A stretch of DNA of 64,000 bases, from the NCBI GenBank assembly GCA_029964075.1, contig CM057144.1, positions 17,383,281 through 17,447,280 on the forward strand. The letters run 5' to 3'. A model generated the notes under the pieces. That model had not been told where the DNA came from. It saw nothing but the letters and a program-made list of their open reading frames with translations, and ran no database searches. Source of the stretch: Patiria pectinifera (lineage: Eukaryota > Echinodermata > Asteroidea > Valvatida > Asterinidae). Within the stretch, counting starts at the first letter, position 1, and every line of letters starts with the position of its first letter. Below, piece after piece: positions 26,059 to 38,900 of this stretch. Both the position numbers and the translations under genes were made by a program.

Positions 26059-26386
26059 ATGACGTCACCGCTCATCTAGCGCGTTGGCTGACCCGGAAGT
26101 ACACATTTTCGACTAAAAATAATCTTAAAACTTCGGTATTTTTCAAAACATTCCCTCACAAGAATTCCTAGCCAGATTTTGAAATAATTTCTACATTTCC
26201 AATGTTGAGCACCCCGTACATGGCAAAAGTCCGGAGCCTGTAATGAATATTCAGAAGTTTATTTTTAGATTGTACCTAGGTTCAAAGGTCACACCGAACC
26301 CGATCTCGTTAATAACAAACCTTGGTGGTAAAGGCGGGGATCGTGCATGAATTTTCAGTTTTTACTTCGAACTTTTCCAGATAAAT
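26059..26386. promoter_or_regulatory. Candidate shared bidirectional promoter of CAB39 and FMO
   Basis: The interval between the inferred CAB39 first exon (leftward) and the FMO start codon (rightward) is short. It holds a consensus cAMP-response element TGACGTCA (26060-26067) and an ETS-type site CCGGAAGT (26093-26100). Both are common in TATA-less housekeeping promoters, and CpG density is locally raised (GCGCGTTGG, ACCCGGAAG). No TATA box was seen at a useful distance. Confidence 0.45.
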
Positions 26387-29300
26387 ATGGTTTCCACAGT
26401 GCGAACAGATGCTTGTGTTATCGGAGCAGGTATTTCGGGCCTTGCAGCGGCAAAATGTCTTCAAGATGCCGGGTTTGCGGTGGTTGTGTTGGAGCAGAGT
26501 GATCGAATCGGCGGGCTTTGGGCGTTCCGAGAACGTGGGTACGGCGTCATGCGGTTTACACACATGTGAGTGGGGTTCGAGGCGGGTTGCAGATAATGTT
26601 GTGAATTATATAATATCCTTAGTCTAATCAGCTAATTAAGATTAAACTTAGATTAAAGCCAGATACATTAAATTTTCAAAGTAAAATTTTATTTTACTTT
26701 TTTATTTATTGATTGATGTTGTGGGTTTTTAATCAATTTTAATGTGGTTTTAAATTGGGGGGGGGGGGGTAGCTTTGGAATCCCAGCTCCAACGGTAAAA
26801 TTGAAATTAATTAGAGCTCCAATGCTCAAAGCTCCAATGAGCATTAGAGCTTGGGTTTCCCAATTTGGGATTGGGTTTGAGTGAATTATTGAAGGGGATG
26901 CAAAATTAATTGAACATATAATATTATACCATCGTTATTCCTGGTACACATCTTAGAAAAGCTATTTTTGCGTCTAGGATGTTATTTGAAAATGTTTTAT
27001 TCCATTGCAGCAATGTGTCCAAGTACAACTACTGTTTCTCTGATTATCCGTTTCCTGATGAAACGCCAGACTTCCCCCACCATTCCCACATGGCGAGATA
27101 CGTCGATGATTACACGACGCACTTTGGATTGGATAAGATCATTCGGTTCCAGATGAAGGTGGTTTCCTTGACCAGGCAGGGTAAGACAACAACAATCATG
27201 AAGCATTCCTGTCTAGAAGGATGCATTTTGGAACCTGAATTTACATATTTTATCCATTCTGATGATTAAACTACAGAATCTCCGCAAGTAAAATAAAGGC
27301 ACCAGAGTCCATGGCATAAACATTAAAGGTGCTTTACATCATTGCAAACATCAAAAAACAAAACTACCAAATTAGTATGGAATACCTTACTTGACTGTAA
27401 GTGAATAATAGTCTCAAGCATCCTGTGAAATCATCATGGCACCTGGTGTGCTGTCATTTTCAAGAAAAGTGGAATTTTTGTATCAATCTCCAACGATGGT
27501 CATCCGACCATTGTTGGAAAAACTGACTTTTTTCCAATACTGCCCCCAATTTTTACCAAATTTAGTTAGTCCACATCTTGTTTGCAATCCCTTGCATTTA
27601 ATAATCTCAAGGAGACAAAGTTATGAATTTACCATATCTTTTGTATTAAGTTTATCCTAATAAAATATACTTTTCTCTATTTATTTGCATTTTAATTTGA
27701 CAGATGAAGAATGGATCATTAGAGCAGCTAGGGTGGACGCTGATAAACACGGCGAAGAAAAACTTGGAGAACAAGAAACCTTCATAGTCAAGTATGTCGC
27801 CATTGCATCAGGTCATCACGCTGTACCGAACCAGCCCAAGTTCCCCGGGCAAGAAACTTTCAAAGGTATCAGTTGTTCCTTATCTCTCATCGATATTTCG
27901 GAATGAGAACATCAGCTGGGAAAAACAGCATGGACAGTAAATGGATCTATCCAAAGAAACCTCCAAAGAAACTTCAGGCTTTTAAGTATTCCCACTTTTC
28001 CTACTTTTTCCTAGGGTTTTTTTTTACCTTCCCACTTTTTTCTTAAAATTCCTACTTTTTTCCACTTTTTTGTCCCACAACTCCAAAAAATGAAATCTTA
28101 TTGAATATTTTTTAATAACAGTGTTACACACTGTCACACGCAAATCACACAATGAAGGGCTTGGACGCAGGAGTACTGCAACTGTACTTGCAAGAGCTTA
28201 GCTGAGGATGGAGCACAAGTGTTGTGAGTACAGAACATGCCAAATGAGGCTTATGATGCTGTGGACATTGGGCGAGTATCAACAAAAACTACACCTGAAA
28301 GCCTGCCAAAGTCCTAATTTTATCCTAATTTTGTCCTCTAAAGTCCTATTTTGTCCTGTTTTTTAATTTTTTTTTTAATCCCACTGTTCTCCTACTTTGT
28401 TACAGGAGAGATCATTCATAGTGTTTCGTACAAGGATGCGATAACCAGTGGCATTGTGGGTAAGCGCGTCTTGGTGGTTGGCATCGGCAACAGCGCGGTG
28501 GACGTTGCAGTCGATTTGGCAGCTACGGGAAGGTACAAGTCATTCCCTGATACAACTTGGAAACTTGGTCACATAATTAATCACAAGAAATTAAGCTGTG
28601 GCTGTTTCTCAAGCCTAGCTTTTGTCTCCTTCTCTGGCTTTCAAGGCGTGCAGTTTTGCAATGGAGACGAGGAAAAAAACCCTGACTTCAATCAGTCAGT
28701 CAGTAGTTTAGTCAGTCAGTCTGTAATTACTCAGTTAGTTGTTTATTCAGTTGGTCAGTTCATAGGTGTCGGTCAGTTGGTTTGGTCAGATAAGTAGTCC
28801 ATTATTTAGTTTGGTTTAATAAGAACAAAAGCATCATACTGTTAAAATTTGTCAGGATGACATGATTGCGAAAGCTTTTAATTTTTAATAATATCAGTTT
28901 TATCCCTGATTTTTATTGTTATAAACACATTCACACTAATTTGGAAGTTGAACGATGTGCTTGACTTCAGATCCAAAGCCGTCTACATCAGCACAAGGTC
29001 CGGTGCCTGGATCGTGCCCAACTACATCTTTGGCCTTCCTGCTGACCTCTACGCATCTCGGCTGTTACTGTGGCTCCCATGGCAACTCACCTCACGATTA
29101 TTTGAACCAATTATGTCCTTGTTGCTGGGCCGCCCTGAAAAGTAAGTCGTACTTCTTAGTAGAGTTGATACAGTATTTTAAATTGATACAAGACACTGAC
29201 AAAAAAGGGATCCCTGAGTACTTTGTGGCAGTGTTGTTCGTAGTCGAGTCTATCATAAGTCCTCACAAGTCCATTGAAAGTCCTGAAGTCAAGTCACAAG

Positions 29301-30875
29301 CTTTTTAAATGAACCGTGTCAAAAGTTGTCTTGTCTGTTCAACCCCAAAAGTTGTCGTCTTGTCATCTTGGAACTGCTTGTGATCGGACTTGTAAAATAA
29401 CTTGTGATCTGCTTTTGACCCGACTTGTGATGGACTTAACTACAACACTGTTGATTGTTCTGATTTGTCTTAGGTACAACCTGAACCCCAAGATGCACCT
29501 GTTGCAGTCTCAGCCCACCGTTAGCCCCACCCTCATCCACCACATCCAGCGAGGTCACATCAAGGTCATATCCAACATTGCCAGGATCGACGGGAGGATG
29601 GTTCACTTTGCGGACGGCTCGTCGGCCGAGGTTGACAACATTGTCCTGTGTACAGGCTATCACATCAATATGCCGTACCTGTCTGAGGAGTTGAGGTCCA
29701 AGGTCCTGGATGATTCATCAAACATGATTAAGGTTAGCAGATGATGGACTTTACTTTACATTTTTATTGATGTATTTTATCAGAAAATGAAACGTGTCAT
29801 GAATTTTCAGCACAGCCCATCAGTCAAAGAACTGTTCTCCCTGTATACCTGTCTTAGATGAAAATTTTATTAATTTTGTGCCACCAGCTCTTCAAGAATG
29901 TCTTTAGCCCGGCCGTCGGCCCATCACTTGCCTTCATTGGCTTCGTCCAGCCAGCATCGGGAGGAATCCTCAGCATGTCAGAGACCCAAGCACGCTGGTT
30001 TGCCGAGATTTGCAGAGGTCAGGTCACACTGCCAGGTCAGGAGGTCATGACGTCTAGTATACAAGAAGATACAGTAAGTGAAACATTTCTCAGTGTAAAA
30101 GATGCCCAAGTTTTTTAAGCCTCAAAGATAGAAATGTGCATGAAATCTGCCATCTAAATAGAAAACAGCTTTAATGATTTTGGTGTCTTTTCTTACCCAG
30201 GATGCCGTTAAGAAACGCTACACTGCATCAGCACGTCACACCATCCAACGAGATCCGATACCGTATAATGACGACCTAGCGGCTAGGTTTGGAGCTAAGC
30301 CACAGCTGTGGAGACACCCACGCCTGATATGGAGGTAAGCCTATGTCATACTTATTTGGCTGTGGCTAGTTGCAATGCACATGTCTATGGAAGGGGCTTC
30401 AGCCGCTTCCTAGGTCAGTTTATTATTGCTAGCCATAGTCACACAAGTTGTATGCAGCCTTGGAAGCTTTGCCGGCTCTGTCCCTGCTTGACACTCATGC
30501 GAGAAGACGCTATGGCTTAGCTTTGTACTTTGCATGCGTACTTTGCGCACGAACAAGTCCCGTGGGCACACACGGTTTCCTTTCCAAGGGGCTCTCAAAA
30601 GTGGTAAAAACACGCACAGAGCCCACGAAGGCATACTCCTTTGCCCTTGATGTTTTCAGAGAACGATCAATTTCTGGTTTCTCTTTTTGCTTCTCAGATT
30701 ACTCATTGGGAGTGGTGGAGCTGCCCAGTGGCGTCTGAATGGCCCAGGCAAGTGGGACGGGGCACCAGACACAGTGAGGAGTGTTCCTGTGACAGGCTTG
30801 ATGCACTACGGGGTTCTGACTGTCATTGGTCTGGTCGTCGGACTCCTTGCATGTATTGTGTTAGCAATATTTTGA
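26387..30875 (+). CDS. Flavin-containing monooxygenase, complete coding region
   Basis: Nine exons join in phase to 521 aa: 26387-26565, 27011-27180, 27704-27865, 28406-28532, 28971-29141, 29474-29732, 29888-30073, 30201-30334, 30698-30875. The protein has an FAD-binding GAGISG (residues 13-18) and ERY-type text after it, then the FMO signature [11 protein letters not shown] (FxGxxxHxxxY). The NADPH-binding [10 protein letters not shown] follows, then [10 protein letters not shown], a typical C-terminal [11 protein letters not shown] block, and a hydrophobic tail anchor ([17 protein letters not shown]). FMOs use NADPH and oxygen to oxygenate soft nucleophiles (N, S) in xenobiotics and metabolites, at the ER membrane. 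The length fits animal FMOs (about 530 aa). The start has no upstream alternative close by and lies before the Rossmann motif. A candidate poly(A) signal AATAAA is at 30937. Which vertebrate FMO it corresponds to cannot be told by eye. Confidence 0.95.
28691..28790. repeat. (CAGT)n-like microsatellite in an FMO intron
   Basis: Degenerate CAGT/GTCAGT repeats run through about 100 bases, between the exons ending at 28532 and starting at 28971. The run keeps one frame open, but it is not coding. Confidence 0.75.
29228..29452. mobile_element. Foldback element, second copy, in an FMO intron
   Basis: The left end is CAGTGTTGTTCGTAGTCGAG and the right end is GTGATGGACTTAACTACAAC followed by ACTG, near reverse complements. 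CTTGTGAT and TCACAAG motifs fill the interior in both orientations. It is the same family as 17875-18042 in a CAB39 intron. It ends about 20 bases before a splice acceptor. Confidence 0.65.
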
Positions 30876-31819
30876 AAGTAGAATGTATATTCCAAAACTT
30901 CAGAACACTCCCGTACCAATGGAACGTTCATTTGAGAATAAACAGAGCAAGCAATTTCTAAATTGAAGCACTTCGCTCCCATGAAGACGTATTCTGTGAT
31001 ATGAGAACACCTGGCATTCCAGATTTTTTGTCCAGCTGTGGTTTAGTTTAAGATTGGAAGTTTCTTTCAGAGTACTTATCTGCTTTATATCAACCGTAAA
31101 AATTCCCAAATGTAGCAATGCCAAACTTTTTTTGGAGTAACTCAGGGTATTTTCAATATATTTCAAATAGTGTTGTATATCTATAATCTTTTATCCGAAA
31201 CTCTGTTTTACAGCCATGGTGCTTGTGCAATGTGATTACTGGACTTTGCATTTGTAAAACTGAAATTGTCCCCAAAATGAAATTATAATGTAAATAATAT
31301 TCCTCTGTTAATCCAGAATATTTTAATTTTTTTTTTATGAAACGATCTCAATAATTAAGTAACTTATAAATTATTTTCGTTTACACCAATAGTCTTTACA
31401 CCAGTGTCTTTTGTTTTTAAAAAAACCTTTATAATTGGGTTGTAGAACCCAGATGCAAGCTATTGAAATTATGTGATGAATAGAATATTTTAAATGCACA
31501 AGAAATATTGATTGTGTTCTGTTTGTAATGTATATCCTTGATGAAATGAATGCAATTATTGTAAGCCAGAATTTAAATGTATTTAATGTTCATATTTGAT
31601 ATAGACTTTGTGATTTATAATTGCCAAGGATACCTTTTATACACTGAATGTAAGTGATATATTTTGCACAATATTTTATAACTTTAATCCTCATGTAAAA
31701 GACAATTATTAAAACATTGTAATGTACAGTCGGTATTTTGCGGCTATATTATATATTAAACATTTACAAAACCTTGAATGTTTAAATGGATGCAATGAAG
31801 AGTCAGTTGCGAGGATAGA

Positions 31820-32318
31820 TACAGGGCGAGTCAAAAAAACTTAACCAAAATGGCAGGACCAATTTTTTCATGAAGTTTTGCTTGTAGCATTTTCAAAATC
31901 TAGGACATGAAAGCCCAATTAATGAGCTTTCTTTTAGTAAAAGAATCATTCAAATCACTTGTGTACTTTTCAAGTTATGGAATTTTGTACACAAACACCA
32001 AAGTTCTATCCAGGGATCACAAAAAAGTAAGTGTTCTTTCAGCAAAATGGAAAACAGTTCTCATATATTATGCAATTGTGTTCGTTTTGCTGAAAGAACA
32101 ATGACCTTTTTTTGTGATCCGTGGACAGAACTTTGAAACGGTGTTTGTGTTCAAAATTCCATAACTTGAAAACTACATGAATAATTAGATTCTTGTACTA
32201 AAAGAAAAACTCATTGATTGGGCTTTCATATCCTAGATTTTGAAAGTGCTACAAGCAAATCTTCATTCAAAAATGGATCCTGCCATTTTGGTTTCGAGTT
32301 TTGTTTACTCACCCTGTA
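31820..32318. mobile_element. ~495-bp MITE with long inverted repeats and TA target duplication
   Basis: The element starts TA/CAGGGCGAGTC and ends GACTCACCCTG-type/TA (TTTACTCACCCTG/TA). The arms stay complementary for most of their length: AAAATGGCAGGA versus TCCTGCCATTTT, CTTTCAGCAAAA versus TTTTGCTGAAAG, and TGGAATTTTG versus TTCCATAACTT-side text. It is a single large hairpin. The flanking TA dinucleotides fit a Tc1/mariner-type element. No transposase frame is present. It lies about 0.95 kb downstream of the FMO stop. Confidence 0.8.
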
Positions 32319-32900
32319 TATCAAGTACTCTATAAAAAATAAAAGATTTAAAGAAAATGTAAAAAGTAATGTATTGTGTTGCCAAATTTAGAGGCCATGT
32401 CCCTTTCGTCCTGATGGCAGGTTTACCTCCATTTTACAATACGAATCTGTTGTCGTCAATTGAAAAAAAACAGTTGTCTCATTCTATGGAATAATATATT
32501 CTGAATCTTAACAAAATCGAAAAACAATAGTTTTTGATCATTGTTTTGTTTTTTCTAATTTGTTTTGGATTCAATTACTCTGACTTTTATCTTCTCCGAT
32601 GAAGTCATCACGAAATGTGGTTCAGAATAAAAGTGTCGATAAAATCTGGGGGTTGGGATAGGGCGATATTGAAAAAGCTGCAATCAAATGGGGATTTTTA
32701 CACAATTAAATTGTTACCTACAAAAAACATAACCTTTTCATAAAGAAGAACTTTCGCTATTTATATATGTACAGACAAGTTAAATGTCTTTTGTCCGCAT
32801 CTTCTAATTTAACTTGCTGCAACTTGGAACACATTTTGTACACGACGTCCAGATCGAAAGGGAATCGATGCCCCAGTCGTTCCCCGGACTTTAACAATTC

Positions 32901-35900
32901 TCATGAATTCTTGGAGGCTCTGTGCTTCTTTGATTTTCTCAGACTTCCAAATAGGAATTTTCGTTTTTGTTTAGGCATTGGTGATAGATTAACACTAGCG
33001 GGCGTTTGTGGCTGGTCATTTGCCTCGGCCACTGTTGTCACGGCAACCGCATCCTTGGACGTAGCGGGCGAGGGATGCTGTTGCTTCTCATCAGGAAGGC
33101 TGCCAGGTGTTTCGGTCTGTTCACCGGCTTCCTTAGCAGTTGAGGCCCTCGTCTCCTTGCTCTTCCCCTTTCTCTTCCTAAAGAATTTAAACCACCACCG
33201 TTTCTTCTTTTGTCTTTTCCCCTCTGATGGTTCCTTCCCAGGGAAGTGTGCGTCTTGTACTCCTGCAACATGTTCTTGACTTATGGCGTCTGTGTAATAA
33301 GAACTCTTTTGAGAAATGTCCGTTAGGATATCAGCATCTTTGCTGAGAGTCTTGGCTCCGTCTTGGAGATGGTCTGGTAACTCGTCGTCATCTGCATCGT
33401 CGCACGTAACGAAGTGTTCCTCGGCATCTGGGTCCAGGTAATCTTCAGGATTGCACGCACGGAGAAAGGATGCGTTTCTGAGTGACCTGAGAACTTCATC
33501 CATCTCGGGCACGAGAGGAGAGTCGGTGATTCCAGTCAACTCTTGGTCACCGTTTATGGAACATGTGCCACCACTGCTCATGAAACTTCTATGAGGTCGT
33601 GGTGAGCTGGTCGAGAGGGGAGTTAGTACATTATTTAAGCTGTCGATGTCATCAAGATCTTTTGATGAAGAGAGTGGGTATGATTGGTCTCCTTCAGCTT
33701 GTAATTCTTCACCTCTCATTTCTTCATCCTCGACAGGAAGAACACTTGGGAGTTTTGCTTTATTCTGGCTCTCATCAGAGAGTTTACTGATCACCTTTAT
33801 GTCCTTCATATCCAGATGTGGATCAAGCAAGCTGTGGAGAGCAACGCCAGCCTCACCAATAATTGTTTCTAGTTTTTCAGTGCGATCCTCGCTTGGTTTG
33901 TCGACATCATCAACCATCCCAGGAGATGAAGTTTGTTCCAGGTCTGTTTTATCTTGCAACTGTTCTCCTTCCCTTGCCAAATGTTTGTTTGCTGCTGCAT
34001 TTTCTACCTCTTCACTCGCTTTTCTAGATGGGTTAGGCGTTATCTTTGGAATTGGGTGCATACTGTCACAGGAAGAATGAAATGGCCCATTTGCTGTTTC
34101 TGTATGATATAGATCATCAGTCGTTTCGGCCTTCAGTGAATAAAATCTTTCTGAAGATGACTTCTGAGGCAGTTTGATTTCCTTCTTCTTTTCCTTAATT
34201 GCCAACATTAACAATCCTTCAGCTTGTCCCTCCGAGTTCGACAGTTCCAGGTTCATCTGCTGATCTTCCGATTCAATACTTTTACTCGGAGCAAGTACTA
34301 CCTCATCACAATTTTCCTCCAAGGCCGTCAAATACGGCTCCTCACTTCCATGAGTCTCGGGACATTCGTCTCTTTCAGATGACGGCAAAAGATCTTCGTT
34401 TTCCCTTTCGTTCATTTTGGTGTCACTTGCCAGACTGCTTGAGATACAACTATCATCAGGTGAAACGAGTTGATCAATCAGCGCTTGGTTGTTGGTGTTT
34501 TTATTCCGAAGCCTCTTCTTCTTCTCTGGCGAAGCTGGTACACTACTTTCGGCCACAACCTTATTACCAGCCTTTGCTGCTCGATCGATGTCAAGACGCT
34601 TGTCCTTAGTTGTCGGCGCATCATTCCCTCCAGCCACATTTTCACCTAAGAGTCCCTCCTCCGGAACTCTCCTCGCTTTGGTTGGCAACCTTTCAGCTTC
34701 CGTCTTCGATTCGTCCAACTTCCCGAGGGCTTCGAAGAAAGCAGCGTTGGTCCAAATCCCCTTCCCTGGGGAATAATCCACCCCAGACTCTGTGCTCTTC
34801 TTGCCCTCAACGACTGCTCCATCTCTGTGTTCGCGTTCTTCTTTCTTACTGCCATGTAATTTATCCCGCAGATGCTTAAAATCAATGTGCCTTTTGCCGT
34901 CCGTGTCCTTATCATCCTTGTGTTTCTGCACTCTTGGTTTTTGCTTCGCCGATTTCGCGGATACTTTCTCTAATTTCTCCAAATATGACACTGCCTGCTT
35001 AACGGGCGTGTTCGGTTTTGGCGAGCTATCTGTCGAGCGGGAACTTGAACTCATTCTATGTCTTGAAATTTTCTCGAAAAACGAGATGCGATTCTTGACT
35101 TTAGGTACAGACTCCGGGGAACTGTCCTCTTCTGTCTTTGGAGATGACGTGCTTTCCTTTCTGGGGCTCTTCGCGGTGTGTTTCCCTGATTTGCTTGATT
35201 TTAGGGGCGTCTTGTATTGCATCTTCGGGTAACGAGGCGAGTTATTCGATTTTCTTTTCCCTGATTTCGATGGCAGAAATCCATCCGGTGTGGTCTTCTC
35301 CCTGATACCCATGACCTTCCTCGAACGCCCGGCCGGTGTTCTCAGTTTGCCGGTGCCTTTTCTCAGCTTGCGTGGGGTCATCGTCTTATCTTTGGCCGGT
35401 GAGAAATCCTTTCTCTTTCTCTTAGCTCCTCTTTTATCAGCTTCCACTCTGGGTTTATACTTGGGCGTTGATTCCAAATCCTCGCTGGACGATTCTTCAT
35501 AGATGGACTCGACAGGAACTATATCTGGACTTGACGACATATCTGCCTCGTTTTCTTCTTCATTTTCGTCGCACTTCATATTCTTGGGAGTTTCTTGCTT
35601 GTACCCGAACTCGGATGACTTGCTTGTAGATGGTTCCTCCATCTCATCTTTCTTCTTATATTGGGCGTTCTGTGTAGGCACAGCCTTCTTCGACTTATCT
35701 CCCATGTCTTCATCTAGCTGTTCTGGACTTTGCCTCCCAGCGATTTTCTTGTCCTTAGTTTGTCCCGTTTTCTGCTTACTTTTCAACTTGGTATCCGGTT
35801 GTGCTGCGCTTTCTCTCATCTCGACCTCATCAACGGCTGCAGGTTCATACAACATCTCTCGGTACTTAGCAACCAGGGCTTTGACGTCATTAAACTGGTC

Positions 35901-38900
35901 CTTGATGAAGTTGATGCTTTCCATGGGGAGTTCCAATTGAACAGGTTCTGTCTTCTGGTCATCATCCTGGCTTGGACTTCCAATGTCAGAAACCTGGATG
36001 GATTTGTCAGAGGTCTTAGTCTTGATCGAATGGGGACACTCTGCTTCGCAGACGGCATCAGTAAACTCGTCGTCACTGCTGGTTGTGTGACCTTTAACAT
36101 CCTGGGTCAGTAGGTCATCCGATGATCCGAACTTGTCTCTTGCATCCACGTACGTGTCTGAGGATTCACTGCTTTGTTGTTTATCAACTGTTCTTGGCTG
36201 AGATGCATCTTCTTTTGTCCTCTCATTACCTTGACGACTGCGTCTTGGACTTGCAACCTTGTAGGGCCCAGCTGGATCACCTTCCTCGTAAGGGAACCAT
36301 TGAAAACCGTGAAGAGAACTCCCTGGGAGATCAGCCACTGCTGTCTTGAATGATGGGGTGCATCTCAGATCACTTTGTGAGGGCTCCGTGCTTGATATAC
36401 TAGCCATGCTGTCACTTATCACCTTATGGACCAGCAGTGAGCTGACGGCGCGGTGGAGGGCGGACTTGACCACGCCCTCTGCCTGCTGTCTCTCACCATA
36501 ACTCCCTCTGGCATAGGAGGCTTTAAGATCTATCATTTCTTGGGATGTGAAGCTCGGGTGAGAGGCGTGTCGCCAGACCACGTCCATCAAGAGGGGATTT
36601 GCAGATGGTGGCAGGCTCCTTGCTTTTGTTTGACGTTGAGGTGCCTCGTCAACCGCGCCAGACGCCATGCCCTCGTCAGTTGTTCCTCTTTCCTCTGAAA
36701 CGAAGTCAACTGTCGTGTGTAGGTCATCTGCTTGTTCAAAATGACCTTCTTCGGTTTGGGTTTCAGATTCGCGGAAAAGGGTCTTTCTTTCGGTCGGAAA
36801 AACCTTCTCCCGAAATTCCTTGTAGCCGACTGATAATTTTGCTCGCAGGATGGCTTTTTCCGCCTTCAAGTTGTCCTCCTGAAAATTTGCTTTTGTCTCT
36901 TGAGAATCTTTAACATCAATTGGTTTCTCAGTCGCTTTCTCATGGAGTGTCTTCAGGACGCCGCCACCGTCACGCGTCTTCTGGACCATCTTCCACAGGA
37001 GTTTACTCTGGGACGGCGGCGTGGCTTTCACCTTCAGGGTGCGGTCTCCGCTAGACAGGACGGACACGGAAGAGCACCGGCTGACGTCACAGCTGGAAGC
37101 CACGCTCGGCGGGATCATGTCGGCGAGGCTCACGGTGACTTTGTTCGCCGCGATCCGTCGGTTGACGTCCAGGAGCCACTCGGCCGAGATCGCGCTCGCC
37201 TTGGTTGGTTTAGTCTGCATCCTGTCCTCTGGTACCAACGTGGGAGTCTCATAAGTAACTTGTGCCCCTTCAAAAGAAAAAAGTACGAGCTATAAAAACG
37301 AATACCAATACCTGAAATGTGTCCACAAAAAGTTAATGTGCCTGAAAAGTGTTTTTGCTCCCATTAATTTTTTTTCTGAAAGATTCAGATTATTACACAA
37401 TACTGGATAGTTCATGCAGTTATAATTAGCGTATGACACCCAATATAACGGGGTGTTATCATACAAAAATATTATATTAAATTTATTAATATTATTAAAA
37501 ATATTAAATCTTATTCTCTGCTGCAGACACCAGTCTGAGGATCAGAAATTCACGTGTACAAAGTCACGGTCGAGCGTCTGATTATTTATCTCCTAACATG
37601 CAATTTGTATTCGACCCCGTCGACTTAAGAAACGTGACGTCTATTTCGGCCAAGAATGTGGACTAAGCTGTTGATTGGTCAATTTTGATGCAATGTTTTC
37701 TTCTGATAACGGGTTACCGAAGACCAGATCTATGATAGGCGGCCTCCGCTGAATGGTCGGAATCTCGAGGTCAAGACCAGTCTTGTTTTGCATAATTAAT
37801 CGCCGAATCTGCTCGCATATCACAGACCCTTATTTACTGCGATATTCATAGACGAGCAGGCAGGTACGAACTGGATGTATTCGTTAAACCAATGAGGCTA
37901 AAACCGCCAAACCCAAGATAAACATAAAATATTTCAGTAAGTCACTCTATATATTATCACTCACCGTAATGATCACCACTTTCTTGTTTCACTACCTCCT
38001 CATCATCATCGTTTCCGTTGGAGGTGTTGGTCGACATGCTCCAGTTTTCCTCCCTGACCGTTGCGCCCCCGCGAGTTTGGTCAACGGCTCGGAGGCTGCG
38101 CCTGACGACGCCGTTGATGAAGATGTTGGCGATGGCCCTCAAGAGCGCCTCACTCACGATGCGAACAGCCGATTCCTGGTAGACGGACGGCGAATGGTGA
38201 GGTTTGGTGGTGTCTCCACTCCCCGTCTGACATGTCAGGATAATTTCTTGAGGCTTGCCTTCCTCCTCCAGACTCTCTCCATCTCTGGCTGCCTTCTCAG
38301 CAGAACATTCCGACTTAAAACTTAAGAAGGATGGAACACGGATTGCATCAGTACTTTCATGCCGTTGTGGTGTGGTGCAACAACCAGGGATCGCGTCACC
38401 ATCTGGAAGAACCTCTGTACCTATGTCCTCCTTGCAGACCAAAACCCAATCAATCAAGTCAACATCTTGGTCAATCTCCTCAGAATCGTACTCGAGCGCA
38501 CCCCTCTTGCTCCGCGGTGTCAAGACGTCTGTCTCCACCCACTTTTTGCAAGATGACTCCTGTTGGATCCTTGGACTAAGAGGGATGCGGTGCTCCCTGT
38601 CTTCTAGCTTGAGGAGAACAGACAAGAGCAAGGTGGAGAGAACACTGACCCCGCCCATGCCTTCTGATGAACCGCCCTGGGCCTCTGGGGTCAAGGGGGC
38701 TTCATCATCTACCAAAAGATAACACACAAACATGCAGTTTGTTAATCATGTTAATCTCATGACGAAATTAATTTACGCATAAAATCCACAGGATCCTGAA
38801 AAACCGAATGTTTGATAATGTTTTTAAGCGCAACCTCATTACATAAATTTAGGCCTAGGCCTAGCACTATAAAGTCACGTTTATCAAAAGTTATGATTGG

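Noticed and set aside
33599..36913. Several 70-150 aa plus-strand frames
   Set aside because: Antisense shadows of the 4.36-kb coding exon of the 1705-aa protein.
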